Below the pieces are notes generated by a model, which saw nothing but the letters and a program-made list of their open reading frames with translations, had not been told where the DNA came from and searched no databases. Positions 1-8,500 of a stretch of DNA of 64,000 bases are shown piece by piece (position 1 is the first letter of the stretch; each line of letters starts with the position of its first letter). Origin of the DNA: Bacillus albus (GTDB lineage Bacteria > Bacillota > Bacilli > Bacillales > Bacillaceae_G); the NCBI RefSeq assembly GCF_001884185.1, contig NZ_MAOE01000130.1, positions 1 through 64,000 of the forward strand, written 5' to 3'. Made by a program: the position numbers and the translations under genes.

Positions 1-10
1 CGGGATAAAA
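1..10 (+). repeat. 3' tail of a bcr-like dispersed repeat (cut by window edge)
   Basis: The first ten bases match the closing hairpin half and tail (CGGGATAAA) of the repeats at 30621-30777 and 39755-39861. The rest of the copy would lie outside the window. The match is short and could be chance. Confidence 0.35.
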
Positions 11-31
11 GCAAACATCGGAGGAAAAAAA

Positions 32-817
32 GTGGACTACATAGTGCAACAGCTTAAAAAAATTGGTTTTAATGAATATGAAGCTAAATCTTATGTATCT
101 CTTGTTAAACAAGGGCCTGTCACAGCCTACCAAGTGAGTAAAGATTCGGGTGTCCCAAGAGCGCGAATTTATGAGATTTTAGGTAACCTTGTAGAAAAAG
201 GAATTGTCATGAAGGAAGAAATAAATGACACCACTCGCTATTCACCTCTACCTGTTGAAATCTTTTTACAGAAGGCTCAATCAGAATGGCAGTCTACTTA
301 TGAAGGAATTAGTGATTCATTAAAGAAACTAGAAACTTCCGAGGAAAAAACGGATAATCGAGTCATTACTTTAAAAGACAATCAAACAATCATTAGCTAC
401 TGTCAAACATTAATAAAAAAAGCAGAACGACGTATTGTCATTTCGATGTGGGATGAAATGTATGAAGCGTTAAAAGAGGACCTAGCTGAGGTAGCTGATA
501 AAGTCACAGTACAAGGCATTACCCTGCATGTTGAAAATCCTATTAAAAATCTAGAAGCCCATCGTATAACAACTTATACAGAAACCCTCTCTACAGAACA
601 TTGGTTTATTTTATCAATAGATTCTAAAGAAATGATTTATGGTCCATCACTTGAAGAGCGTAATATTGCTTTTTATACAGATGACCCCGTTCATATATAC
701 TTACTAGAGGATTATGTATGGCATGACGTTTTAGTAAATCGACTTGTCCGACGTAGCCAAGACGACTTGGAGCAATGGATTACTGCAGAGAGAAGATCTT
801 TCTTTATGGGGAAATAA
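32..817 (+). CDS. TrmB-family transcriptional regulator
   Basis: The 261-residue protein has an N-terminal winged helix-turn-helix (about residues 5-70, with the recognition-helix stretch GVPRARIYEIL) followed by a coiled linker and a C-terminal TrmB-type effector-binding domain (about 100-260, RRIVISMWDE). TrmB-like proteins usually bind sugars or other small ligands and regulate transport or metabolism. The start is GTG, chosen because GGAGG lies 7 nt upstream and no ATG fits. A hairpin terminator follows directly, so it ends its transcription unit. Any target gene probably lies left of the window. Family assignment is good; the ligand is unknown. Confidence 0.8.
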   Translation: MDYIVQQLKKIGFNEYEAKSYVSLVKQGPVTAYQVSKDSGVPRARIYEILGNLVEKGIVMKEEINDTTRYSPLPVEIFLQKAQSEWQSTYEGISDSLKKLETSEEKTDNRVITLKDNQTIISYCQTLIKKAERRIVISMWDEMYEALKEDLAEVADKVTVQGITLHVENPIKNLEAHRITTYTETLSTEHWFILSIDSKEMIYGPSLEERNIAFYTDDPVHIYLLEDYVWHDVLVNRLVRRSQDDLEQWITAERRSFFMGK

Positions 818-830
818 GAAACATATTCAA

Positions 831-876
831 AAAATAAAGCATAAGTGAATGAAATAGAACTCTTATGCTTTATTTT
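831..876. terminator. Bidirectional hairpin terminator
   Basis: AAAATAAAGCATAAG (831-845) pairs with CTTATGCTTTATTTT (862-876). The A and T runs on either side suit termination of both the TrmB gene (+) and the helicase gene (-). Confidence 0.8.
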
Positions 877-905
877 ATATGCAAAGTAATACTCCAGTCT
901 TTTCA

Positions 906-2192
906 CTATTTCCCCTCCACAAACCGCCCAAACTCCTTCAAAAACCGCAGTTTAAAACTCCCCACAGGTCCATTCCGATGCTTCGCCACATGAATCTCCG
1001 TCATCTCTTTCTGCACCGTTTCCTTATCATAATAATCCTCTCGATACATAAGCATAATGACATCCGCATCTTGCTCAATTTGTCCTGTCTCTCTTAAATC
1101 AGATAAAAGAGGACGCTTATCTTGACGTGCTTCTACAGAACGAGACAATTGTGACAACGCTACTACACAAACATTTAACTCACGTGCTAATACCTTAAGT
1201 TTACGAGAAATCTCACTAATCTCTTGAAATCGATTGCCCTTATGCTTCGGATCACCCGTAATAAGCTGCAAATAATCTACAATGACTAAAAGCTTTTTGT
1301 CTCCATGCTTCCTCTTTAATTTACGAGTTTGCATCCAAATATCTTGCACCGTAACACCTGCATTGTCGTAAATCTCAAATGGCAGTTCACCAATCTCCGC
1401 AAATGCCTTACTCACCTTTTCCCAGTCCTCTATCGCAAAACGATGCTTCGGATTTTTCAGCCTACCTCCTGACACCTCGCCTACGCAAGACGCCATCCTT
1501 TTTAACAATTGCTTACTACTCATCTCTAATGAAAATAGGCCAACCGCCGATCCAGACTTCGCCGCATGCAGTCCAACATTTAGCGCAAACGCAGTCTTCC
1601 CCATAGAAGGCCGTGCACCAAGAACGACAAAATCACCTTCCTGCAATCCGCACGTCATTTTATTGAGCGATGTATAACCAGTCTCAATACCAGTAATCTC
1701 TTTCGCATCTTGATGAAGCTCTTCATATAAATCAACTAGCGCATCCTTCAAATCAAACTCACATACACAGTCCTTTTCCTCTAACTCACAAAGTGCCGTA
1801 ATCGTCTCACCAATAATTTTCTCACTCTTCTCCGCAATAAGGCGCTCTCCCATCTTGTGCCCGAGAACACCCGCCTGATACATTTTCCAGGCACCTCGAA
1901 CAAGCCCCTCATAATAAGAGAAGTTGGCAGTTGTAGGCACACCATCCATTAACCCTATAAAATACTCCATTCCCCCGATCCCCTCTAAAAACTTCGGATC
2001 TACCCTAGAAATGAACGTCACAAGATCAATCGGTTGCCCCTCTTCTTCCATTTTTCGCATTAACTGAAATATAGACTTGTGCACTGACAGAGAAAAATAC
2101 TGCTCCGTCAAACGGCACTCCTTAATAAGCTCTCCATCAAGTAATAGAGAACCTAACACCGTCTTTTCCGCCTCCACATTTTGAATACTCAT
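906..2192 (-). CDS. DnaB-like replicative helicase paralogue
   Basis: A 428-residue DnaB-type helicase has the N-terminal all-alpha DnaB domain (about 1-105) and a RecA-like ATPase core with Walker A GARPSMGKTAF (near residue 195) and a Walker B-type segment LLVIVDYLQL. The reading frame is open 25 codons further upstream, but the start at 2192 is chosen because it overlaps the stop of the DnaD-like gene (ATGA) and begins with the family-typical MSIQNVEAEK. It is a little shorter than housekeeping DnaC/DnaB of Bacillus (about 450), so it is probably an accessory paralogue. The pair helicase plus DnaD-like loader resembles the replication modules of phages and plasmids, but no other phage gene is adjacent. 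Confidence 0.85.
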   Translation of the reverse strand: MSIQNVEAEKTVLGSLLLDGELIKECRLTEQYFSLSVHKSIFQLMRKMEEEGQPIDLVTFISRVDPKFLEGIGGMEYFIGLMDGVPTTANFSYYEGLVRGAWKMYQAGVLGHKMGERLIAEKSEKIIGETITALCELEEKDCVCEFDLKDALVDLYEELHQDAKEITGIETGYTSLNKMTCGLQEGDFVVLGARPSMGKTAFALNVGLHAAKSGSAVGLFSLEMSSKQLLKRMASCVGEVSGGRLKNPKHRFAIEDWEKVSKAFAEIGELPFEIYDNAGVTVQDIWMQTRKLKRKHGDKKLLVIVDYLQLITGDPKHKGNRFQEISEISRKLKVLARELNVCVVALSQLSRSVEARQDKRPLLSDLRETGQIEQDADVIMLMYREDYYDKETVQKEMTEIHVAKHRNGPVGSFKLRFLKEFGRFVEGK

Positions 2193-3049
2193 GGCCGCCA
2201 CCCGCGCTCCGCTAAAAAGCGCTGCAACTCTTCCTCTGACGGCGCATTCTTCTCCCACTCCTCGCACCTCGCCAAAAACTCCTCCGTCTCCCCCGTACTA
2301 ACAGACGACTCCTTCTTCCTAAACTTAGCCGTATCCGCCTCAACCTCAGATAATTTCGTAAATCCTTTCCCGTGCCAACCTCTCAAAATCCCCTTCACAT
2401 AAGCAACCGTCCGCTTATTATTCTCAAACGCAATTTGAAGGGCCTTCAGCACAAGCTCCTCTGACAAATCTTCCATCCACGCACTCAGTTCCTCCACAGT
2501 ATGAGGAGACAAACTACCGAAATGTTGCTCATAAAAAGAAAATACGCGACTTCCCGTCTCTTCCTCTATAACCTCTTCTTCCTCTGTCTCCTCACAAACT
2601 GGCTCAACATCATCCACAGCCAAATCACTCGGCATACCGAAATGCGCTAAAAGCATCGGAACATTCAGCTCCTCCTCTACACACTTCTGAAGAAACATAT
2701 GTACAAACTCCTTATTCTTCACACCCTTAAGCTCACGAAGCACACACTTCTCCACATTCGTATTCGTCACAGGATTATAACGAAGCCAATTTAACACGAA
2801 TAACTCACGAGTATCCGCATCATAAAGAATCTTCCCATAATCAATGAAGCGCTGCACAAGCTTATCAACAGTCTCCCGATTATAACCAGTCTCCATCTCA
2901 GCTAACCGCTTCGGAAAAGGAAAAATCCCACACTGCGTCGTCTTCGAACAAGTCAACAAATACACATAAAAATACCGCTCCTCCGGCGTCAAATCCAAAA
3001 CAAAATCATCCTGCCAAAAATTCACCTGCACAGTACGATACACCGCCAT
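2189..3049 (-). CDS. DnaD-domain replication protein
   Basis: The 286-residue protein has an N-terminal winged-helix half (about 1-110; TGYNRETVDKLVQRFIDYG) and a C-terminal DnaD/DnaB2-type helical domain (about 165-240; YEQHFGSLSPHTVEEL and the signature-like AYVKGILRGW). Such proteins help load the replicative helicase at origins or restart forks. The acidic stretch around residues 150-165 is a linker. It has a good GGAGGAATT site and is translationally coupled to the DnaB-like gene by a 4-base overlap, which supports a loader/helicase pair. Coding-strand codons are unusually G-ending compared with the next gene upstream. Confidence 0.8.
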   Translation of the reverse strand: MAVYRTVQVNFWQDDFVLDLTPEERYFYVYLLTCSKTTQCGIFPFPKRLAEMETGYNRETVDKLVQRFIDYGKILYDADTRELFVLNWLRYNPVTNTNVEKCVLRELKGVKNKEFVHMFLQKCVEEELNVPMLLAHFGMPSDLAVDDVEPVCEETEEEEVIEEETGSRVFSFYEQHFGSLSPHTVEELSAWMEDLSEELVLKALQIAFENNKRTVAYVKGILRGWHGKGFTKLSEVEADTAKFRKKESSVSTGETEEFLARCEEWEKNAPSEEELQRFLAERGWRP

Positions 3050-3242
3050 CCTAATTCCTCCCGTCTCCGTTCAAAAGTGAAAACCTCTTCATAATATATA
3101 TGGGAGGATGGCCGGGTTTTTGGCGTGTTATTTCAAAATTTTTTTCGACTCCTACTACGGTGTTTGTTGGTGTTTTTGTTTTGTTGTGTTTTTTCTTAGT
3201 GATTTATTACTTGGTAGGGGCTTGTAAGGGGCTTAGGAGGGG
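3050..3242. other. Intergenic, G/T-rich on + strand
   Basis: The stretch has long T-rich runs (around 3130-3200) and sits between the MazG-like gene and the DnaD-like gene. It must hold the promoter for the DnaD/DnaB pair. No hairpin or repeat is clear. Confidence 0.3.
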
Positions 3243-3569
3243 CTAGTTATCGGTTACTTCGATTAGAAAGACTCGATCTGAAAAGCCACCTCGTTCTTCT
3301 GCTTTCTTTTTTCGGATGTTGTTGATTTCTTCTAGAGTTGTGTCTTCGTGTTCTGCTAGGGCATTTATTAGTTCTAGTAGGTCGGATAGTTCTTCTAGTT
3401 TATGTTCTTTTGTTGTTGCTTCTAGGTATTCAGTTAGTTCTTCTTCTGTTTTCTTGCAGAGTTCTTTTATGTATTCGTCTTTGGGTAGAATTTTTGTTGT
3501 GGGTGTTTTTCCGTTAGCTTTTATGATTTGTGGGATTTTGTTTCGGATTAGTTTGTTGTAGGTTGGCAT
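3243..3569 (-). CDS. MazG-like nucleoside-triphosphate pyrophosphohydrolase family protein
   Basis: A 108-residue all-alpha protein begins YNKLIRNKIPQII and has the EExxE-type metal-binding helix (EEELTEYLEA) and a second acidic helix (LEELSDLLELINAL), as in the phosphoribosyl-ATP pyrophosphohydrolase/MazG-like superfamily. These enzymes hydrolyse non-canonical or excess NTPs to NMP and pyrophosphate. A GGAGGGA site precedes the ATG. A paralogue with the same architecture lies at 58120-58446. Its codons are markedly A- and C-ending, unlike its neighbours. The real substrate cannot be read from sequence. Confidence 0.75.
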   Translation of the reverse strand: MPTYNKLIRNKIPQIIKANGKTPTTKILPKDEYIKELCKKTEEELTEYLEATTKEHKLEELSDLLELINALAEHEDTTLEEINNIRKKKAEERGGFSDRVFLIEVTDN

Positions 3570-3621
3570 GGGATTTCCCTCCGTTTGGTTTTTCTTCTAT
3601 TATAATAGAAAAGCAGTTTAA

Positions 3622-4365
3622 CTAGGTGTTAAACTGCTGCATTGCTTCTTTTATATAGGTTTCTTCTTCAGTTGTGAAGATGGTTGGGAATTCGGATAGT
3701 GGGAGGTTTGATTTTTGGATTATACTCTCTATATCACTTGGAGGTGTCTCAAGATAGTTCGTTACTTCTTCTATTACATTGAAAAATTCCTTCAAGGTAA
3801 CTTGAACATCTTGATGACTCGGATTCTTCTCTTCTACCTTATACTTTTTCAACTTGCCTATCACATCCATAAATCGCCGATCGAACTTTTCTTTTAGTTC
3901 CTTATCATTATAAAACCTTTGAATACTCTCCTCTGAAAAGTGTTTCTCTAGCCATTGTTTATTTTCTTTCTCCCATATAAAAGTTTTCAAAAACGAAGAA
4001 AATAAAGCGATATCCACTCGTTCTTCCTTTTGAAACTTCTTCGTCATCTCATCCATATGCGAAAGCACCTTCGCAATTCTTTCTTGCTCTGCCAAAAGCA
4101 CTTCCCTTTGAAAATGCATTTGTCCTAAAAATTCTTCCGTCTCTATATCACGCTGCAATATAATATTTTGAATTTCCCCAAGCGAAAAACCGAGATGCTT
4201 AAACGATTGAATTTGCTGCAGCACATACAAATCATCTTTCGTATATAACCGATGCCCGCCCTCAGTATAATCGCTCGGCTTCAATAAATTAATCTTGTCA
4301 TAATAACGAAGCGTCCGCACCGTAACATCCCCAACACTTGCAAACTCACTAATCATCCACGCCAT
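3622..4365 (-). CDS. MerR-family regulator with TipAS-like C-terminal domain
   Basis: The 247-residue protein starts with a MerR winged helix (VRTLRYYDKINLLKPS, HRLYTKDDL) and the typical dimerisation coiled coil (about 75-115). The C-terminal half (about 120-245) resembles the TipAS antibiotic-recognition domain of TipA/Mta-type activators. It is first in order only by position: it is last in a three-gene minus-strand run behind two membrane proteins (8-nt gap), so it may control that operon. Its inducer is unknown. Confidence 0.8.
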   Translation of the reverse strand: MAWMISEFASVGDVTVRTLRYYDKINLLKPSDYTEGGHRLYTKDDLYVLQQIQSFKHLGFSLGEIQNIILQRDIETEEFLGQMHFQREVLLAEQERIAKVLSHMDEMTKKFQKEERVDIALFSSFLKTFIWEKENKQWLEKHFSEESIQRFYNDKELKEKFDRRFMDVIGKLKKYKVEEKNPSHQDVQVTLKEFFNVIEEVTNYLETPPSDIESIIQKSNLPLSEFPTIFTTEEETYIKEAMQQFNT

Positions 4366-4373
4366 ATCATCAC

Positions 4374-4625
4374 CTACTCCGCTAACTTCTCTTTCACATA
4401 CTGAAACATATGAGAAAAACTCATCTCATTCTGCCTACAATATTGAAATAAACCTACAACAAGTAATACAAAAGGAACATTACCTCTATAACGATGTTCA
4501 TACTCACTAATACCGTCATAAAAGTACTCATACTTTCTTTTTCGTAAAATAATATAAATCGCAATAAACAACACTGCAACCATAATAAAAATTCGCTTTC
4601 CCCTTACCTCCACTTCTTGTTTCAT
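4374..4625 (-). CDS. Small membrane protein in the MerR operon
   Basis: An 83-residue protein has one hydrophobic segment (about residues 10-28, IFIMVAVLFIAIYIIL) followed by a basic turn and a soluble tail. The frame also opens with GTG one codon earlier, but the ATG at 4625 has better spacing to GGAG. It sits 3 nt from the upstream DUF4870-like gene and 8 nt from the MerR gene, so the three are almost certainly cotranscribed. I do not recognise the family. Confidence 0.6.
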   Translation of the reverse strand: MKQEVEVRGKRIFIMVAVLFIAIYIILRKRKYEYFYDGISEYEHRYRGNVPFVLLVVGLFQYCRQNEMSFSHMFQYVKEKLAE

Positions 4626-4628
4626 CAC

Positions 4629-4967
4629 CTATTCTCCTTCCACTACATACTTATCTTCTTTAAACAACGGAATTTGAATGAAATAACGATAAGGCTCGTT
4701 GCGTATTATTTTCCACGCAACAGTGATCACTTGAACGACCTCAAGGGCAAATACGATCCAAAACAAAACATCACTAATACGTGAACTAATATTAAATAGA
4801 AGAAAAATTAACAAATGAAAGTTAAAAGCCTTTCGGCAGTGGTATTTGTATACCTCATTTTTACGTGCCAGCGTGATGTACATGAGTAGTGGTGAAAAGA
4901 TTCCTATTGCGGCTGAGAGTAATAGCATGATGATGGTGTTTCTTTTTTCTTTTGTGGTGGTTTTCAT
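4629..4967 (-). CDS. DUF4870-like membrane protein
   Basis: A 112-residue protein has three hydrophobic segments (about 12-32, 47-62, 66-85) and a central motif (YHCRKAFNFHLLIFLL) typical of DUF4870 proteins, which are small four-helix-type membrane proteins of unknown role. A GGGGGGACC site lies 9 nt before the ATG. It leads the operon that ends in the MerR regulator. Confidence 0.6.
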   Translation of the reverse strand: MKTTTKEKRNTIIMLLLSAAIGIFSPLLMYITLARKNEVYKYHCRKAFNFHLLIFLLFNISSRISDVLFWIVFALEVVQVITVAWKIIRNEPYRYFIQIPLFKEDKYVVEGE

Positions 4968-5121
4968 GATTGGTTTGGTCCCCCCTTTTTGATTTGTCTT
5001 CTTTAGGTTAGGGGGTGACGTTGGGGGAGGTGCAAGAATGAACTATAATTTGTTATAAAAAATAGACACAATGGAACCTCTCACATACTCCATTACGTCT
5101 ATTTATCTTATTAAAAATTAA

Positions 5122-5313
5122 TTATCTATCAAAAAACATTTTAAATACATACTGCAGCCAAAATAACATACATGTAATAAACATCCCAAACGCTATATTT
5201 TCATTAAATTTCTTAACAATAAAATTCCATTTAACAACAATATATTGATTCACAACACACCAATAGAGAAGAAATAAAATTGAAATACCGGTCAAAAGAA
5301 TCATAAAGTTCAA
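5122..5313 (-). CDS. Small two-helix membrane protein
   Basis: About 63 residues have hydrophobic segments near the N-terminus (FMILLTGISILFLLYWCVV) and at the C-terminal third (GMFITCMLFWLQYVF). The first ATG of the frame lies inside the AAAGGAGGAAGA ribosome binding site, so translation more likely starts at the following GTG or TTG (5316 or 5313). No family recognised. Confidence 0.5.
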   Translation of the reverse strand: MNFMILLTGISILFLLYWCVVNQYIVVKWNFIVKKFNENIAFGMFITCMLFWLQYVFKMFFDR

Positions 5314-5331
5314 CACTCTTCCTCCTTTCAA

Positions 5332-5520
5332 TTTTATGATTCTCTTATTATACCCCCCACTAAATTAAAAGATCAACTATATACCTACTCTTTAAACACT
5401 AAACTTTTCTCTAATTATGAATTCCCCTCACCTTTATCTATATAAAAATCATTCAAGAATTTTAGAAGACTTGACAAGGAAGACCTTCTATTATTTCTAA
5501 GTTTCAACATGATTAATAAT
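5332..5520. other. Intergenic, A/T-rich
   Basis: The stretch should hold the promoter of the small membrane protein. Nothing else is visible. Confidence 0.3.
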
Positions 5521-5562
5521 ACAAAAACCACCTCAAACAAATATACCGTCCAAGGTGGTTTT
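5521..5562 (-). terminator. Terminator of the dptFGH operon
   Basis: AAAACCACCT (5524-5533) pairs with AGGTGGTTTT (5553-5562), and on the minus strand the stem is followed by TTTTTGT. It lies just after the dptH stop. Confidence 0.8.
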
Positions 5563-5583
5563 CATATCACTATTAAATTACTA

Positions 5584-8500
5584 CTACAATCTATCCTGCA
5601 ACGCACTAATATTAATGATCACAGGACTACCCGACTTCAACGTACCATCTTTTTGTAACATTGGTCCCGAAGTGATACATTGACCTTTCTTCAATGTTGC
5701 AAGTCGTTTTTCCCATTCTTTACGTACAGCTGAATCTTGAGCAAGGTTTGATGCAATAGCACTAATTTCATTTTCTGGTGGCATGAAATACACTTTTTGA
5801 CTTGAATTCTGTAGTCGTGAAATTTCATCCATTGTAAATTGCCCTTTTAATGATTGTGTTGCATACCAACCTGACCAACCAAATTTTCTTCCTTCAGTTA
5901 AAATTTTGGCACTTGGTGATTTTTCTCTATGATCAAGATTTTGCGCTTCATCTAATATAACTGGGAATGGTTTATTTTTGTCGCCATGATGTAATTGATA
6001 GTTCCAAATATCCCATAAGATAAACTCTGTAATCATGAGCTGTACATCTCTATTAAAGCCCGTTAATTGTACAATAAACACTTTACCTTTTTGGTTCAGT
6101 ATGTCTCCCCAATCATATACAGCATTATGATTAAATGGATTCTTATCAATAAACGGCTTAATTTGTGATTTTGCTGTTTTAGCCGGCCCAGAAGTATCCT
6201 CTTCTAATTCTGCTAATAAATAATTTAAATTCATACCTTCGCCATATTTATCTAAACCGCGCATTACCGCTTCATATATAGCGTTTTGTTGCTGAATGCC
6301 TAAATCTTTATATACAGCTGAAAATACACTTTTAATTCTTTCAGCAACATCTGTATTATCTTCATCGATATAAATTCCTTCATCCAATTCTTTTTGATTT
6401 CGCTTAAATGGATTTACTGGGAATTTATCTTTTGCTACTAGGAATTGTTCAATATTATCTTGGAGCTTCTCTTTGAATTCCGGTTCTAACTTAGAATTCT
6501 TGAATCCATCTGTATAGTCAAATATCATACTAGAAATTCCATTTTGCGCCAGCTCAAGTAGTAAACATTGAATGAAGTAACTCTTACCTTGTCCTGATTT
6601 ACCCGAAATTAAAATATGTCTATTTGCTAGCTCTGGATTTCCGAATTCCCAATATATTTCTTGAGTCGATCCCTCTACTGTTCCTAACAAAACGCGGATG
6701 TCTTTTAATTCTTTTGTTCCTTCCGTTCCTTTTTCTTCTCTTTCTTCTTCAGAATGAGGTACAGTTGGAACGACTTTATTGCTAGTTTTTTTTAAGACTT
6801 GATTAGAATCATGATTCTGATTCAATAATCTATCTGGATTAATATCGGTTCCACCCGAATGGATTTTCATTTTGAGTGCTTCAATTTCTTCGATTACTCC
6901 TTCATATCCATCCTCTTCGGTTAATTCCACTAATAAAATATCTTCTTCTATTTTGATAGATCTCCATGATTGTTCCTTTTTGAATGATAAAATTGCTCCT
7001 TTTCCGATTTTATCATCCAAATATCCACTCATTTCGTAATCATCATTTAATAATCTTTTCTTTAGTTCTTCAATTTTCTCATAAGATTTTTCTGGCCAAA
7101 TGTTGTTTGCAATAAATTTCTCGGCATTTGCTAGCAATAATTGTACAAAGAAGTTTCGGAAAAACTTATGTTTAAATACATGTAAACCATCTTCACTTGT
7201 TTTAGAAAGTTGCTTATCAAATAGTTGCTTAGTAGCATTAATTTGCTCTTTTGCTTTTGCAATAGCACTGTCTTGATTTAAGCCGATTTTCACTTCCACT
7301 GGATAATAATGCACTGATAATTTATCATCTTGCATTTCTACTCCGATTAACAGTAAATCGTCACTATGTGCACCTTTTCCGCCTAGATTTTTCGCAGAAA
7401 ATACACCTTCACTTTTCGTTAATTTTACCGCTCCAGCAACACGCAATATTTCTTCTAATGAGATAGGAACCCATAAAATATTCTCATGATCTAAAGCACT
7501 TAATATATACTTCACAGCTGAAATAATACTTAACTTTTCTCTTGAGAATTGTCCCTTACTTCCTATAATTCGTAGTAACCACTCACCATTTAAACTATTG
7601 AAGGCTCTAATAGCTGTATTAATCTTTTCAGGTGTCGATACAATTTCTTTTTCCGCTAAATACTGTTCAATAACTGCTCGGTATTGTCTCGCTTTATCCG
7701 TTACTGTAATTGCATCATACTGGCTTGATGAAGAATATTGATCACTATAATGAATAACCAATAAATTACGTGATGAATCTTGGAAGAAATCTAAACCTAC
7801 ATTAGGTTCAATAAATGTTACCCAATAAGAAGATTCATATAAATGTTCTAAAACTTGTTCATCATAGGTAGATGTTCTCGTAACAATTGTTTCGTTCTTA
7901 CGATAAGGGTTTGTACCATCATTATTTAAATTACTTCCTAATTCATTCATTCCTCTAGCAGTTTGAATTAACAAATGTTCATTATTCAATACATTTTTCA
8001 ATCCAAATCCTGTACGATAATCTACTTCTGTACTAATAGATGATAGAGATGATAACATTCCATTTAAAGATAATCCTGTTTCAATATCTTCCATTGTACT
8101 TTTCGCATGCTTCTCATTTGAAATCATTTTATAGAATGAAATATGAGCGTAACCATATTCTTTCGTACCAATAAGTTTATAATAGAAAACATTTTCTCGA
8201 ATCAGCCTTAATACGTCTACAGCATCGAGATTCTTTGATGCTAACGATAACTCAAAGAACTCTTCGAATTTTTGAACATCATCATATATAGAAAATTTTT
8301 CAAAGGCGCTTAGTATATTACTCTCATGATATAAAGCAACCTCTACTGGTATAATTTTGGACGGCCCTTTTTTATCTATCTGCTTCTTAATAAACTGTAC
8401 TAAACCTCTTACAACTTCTTTATCATTATTTATATTAATCACATTGATTCGTATCGGAGACTTAGATTGTTGTAAAAATAAGTATTGGAAATGTTCCACA

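Noticed and set aside
906-3049. Prophage
   Set aside because: Only a helicase/loader pair is phage-like; no integrase, repressor, capsid, tail or lysis genes around it.
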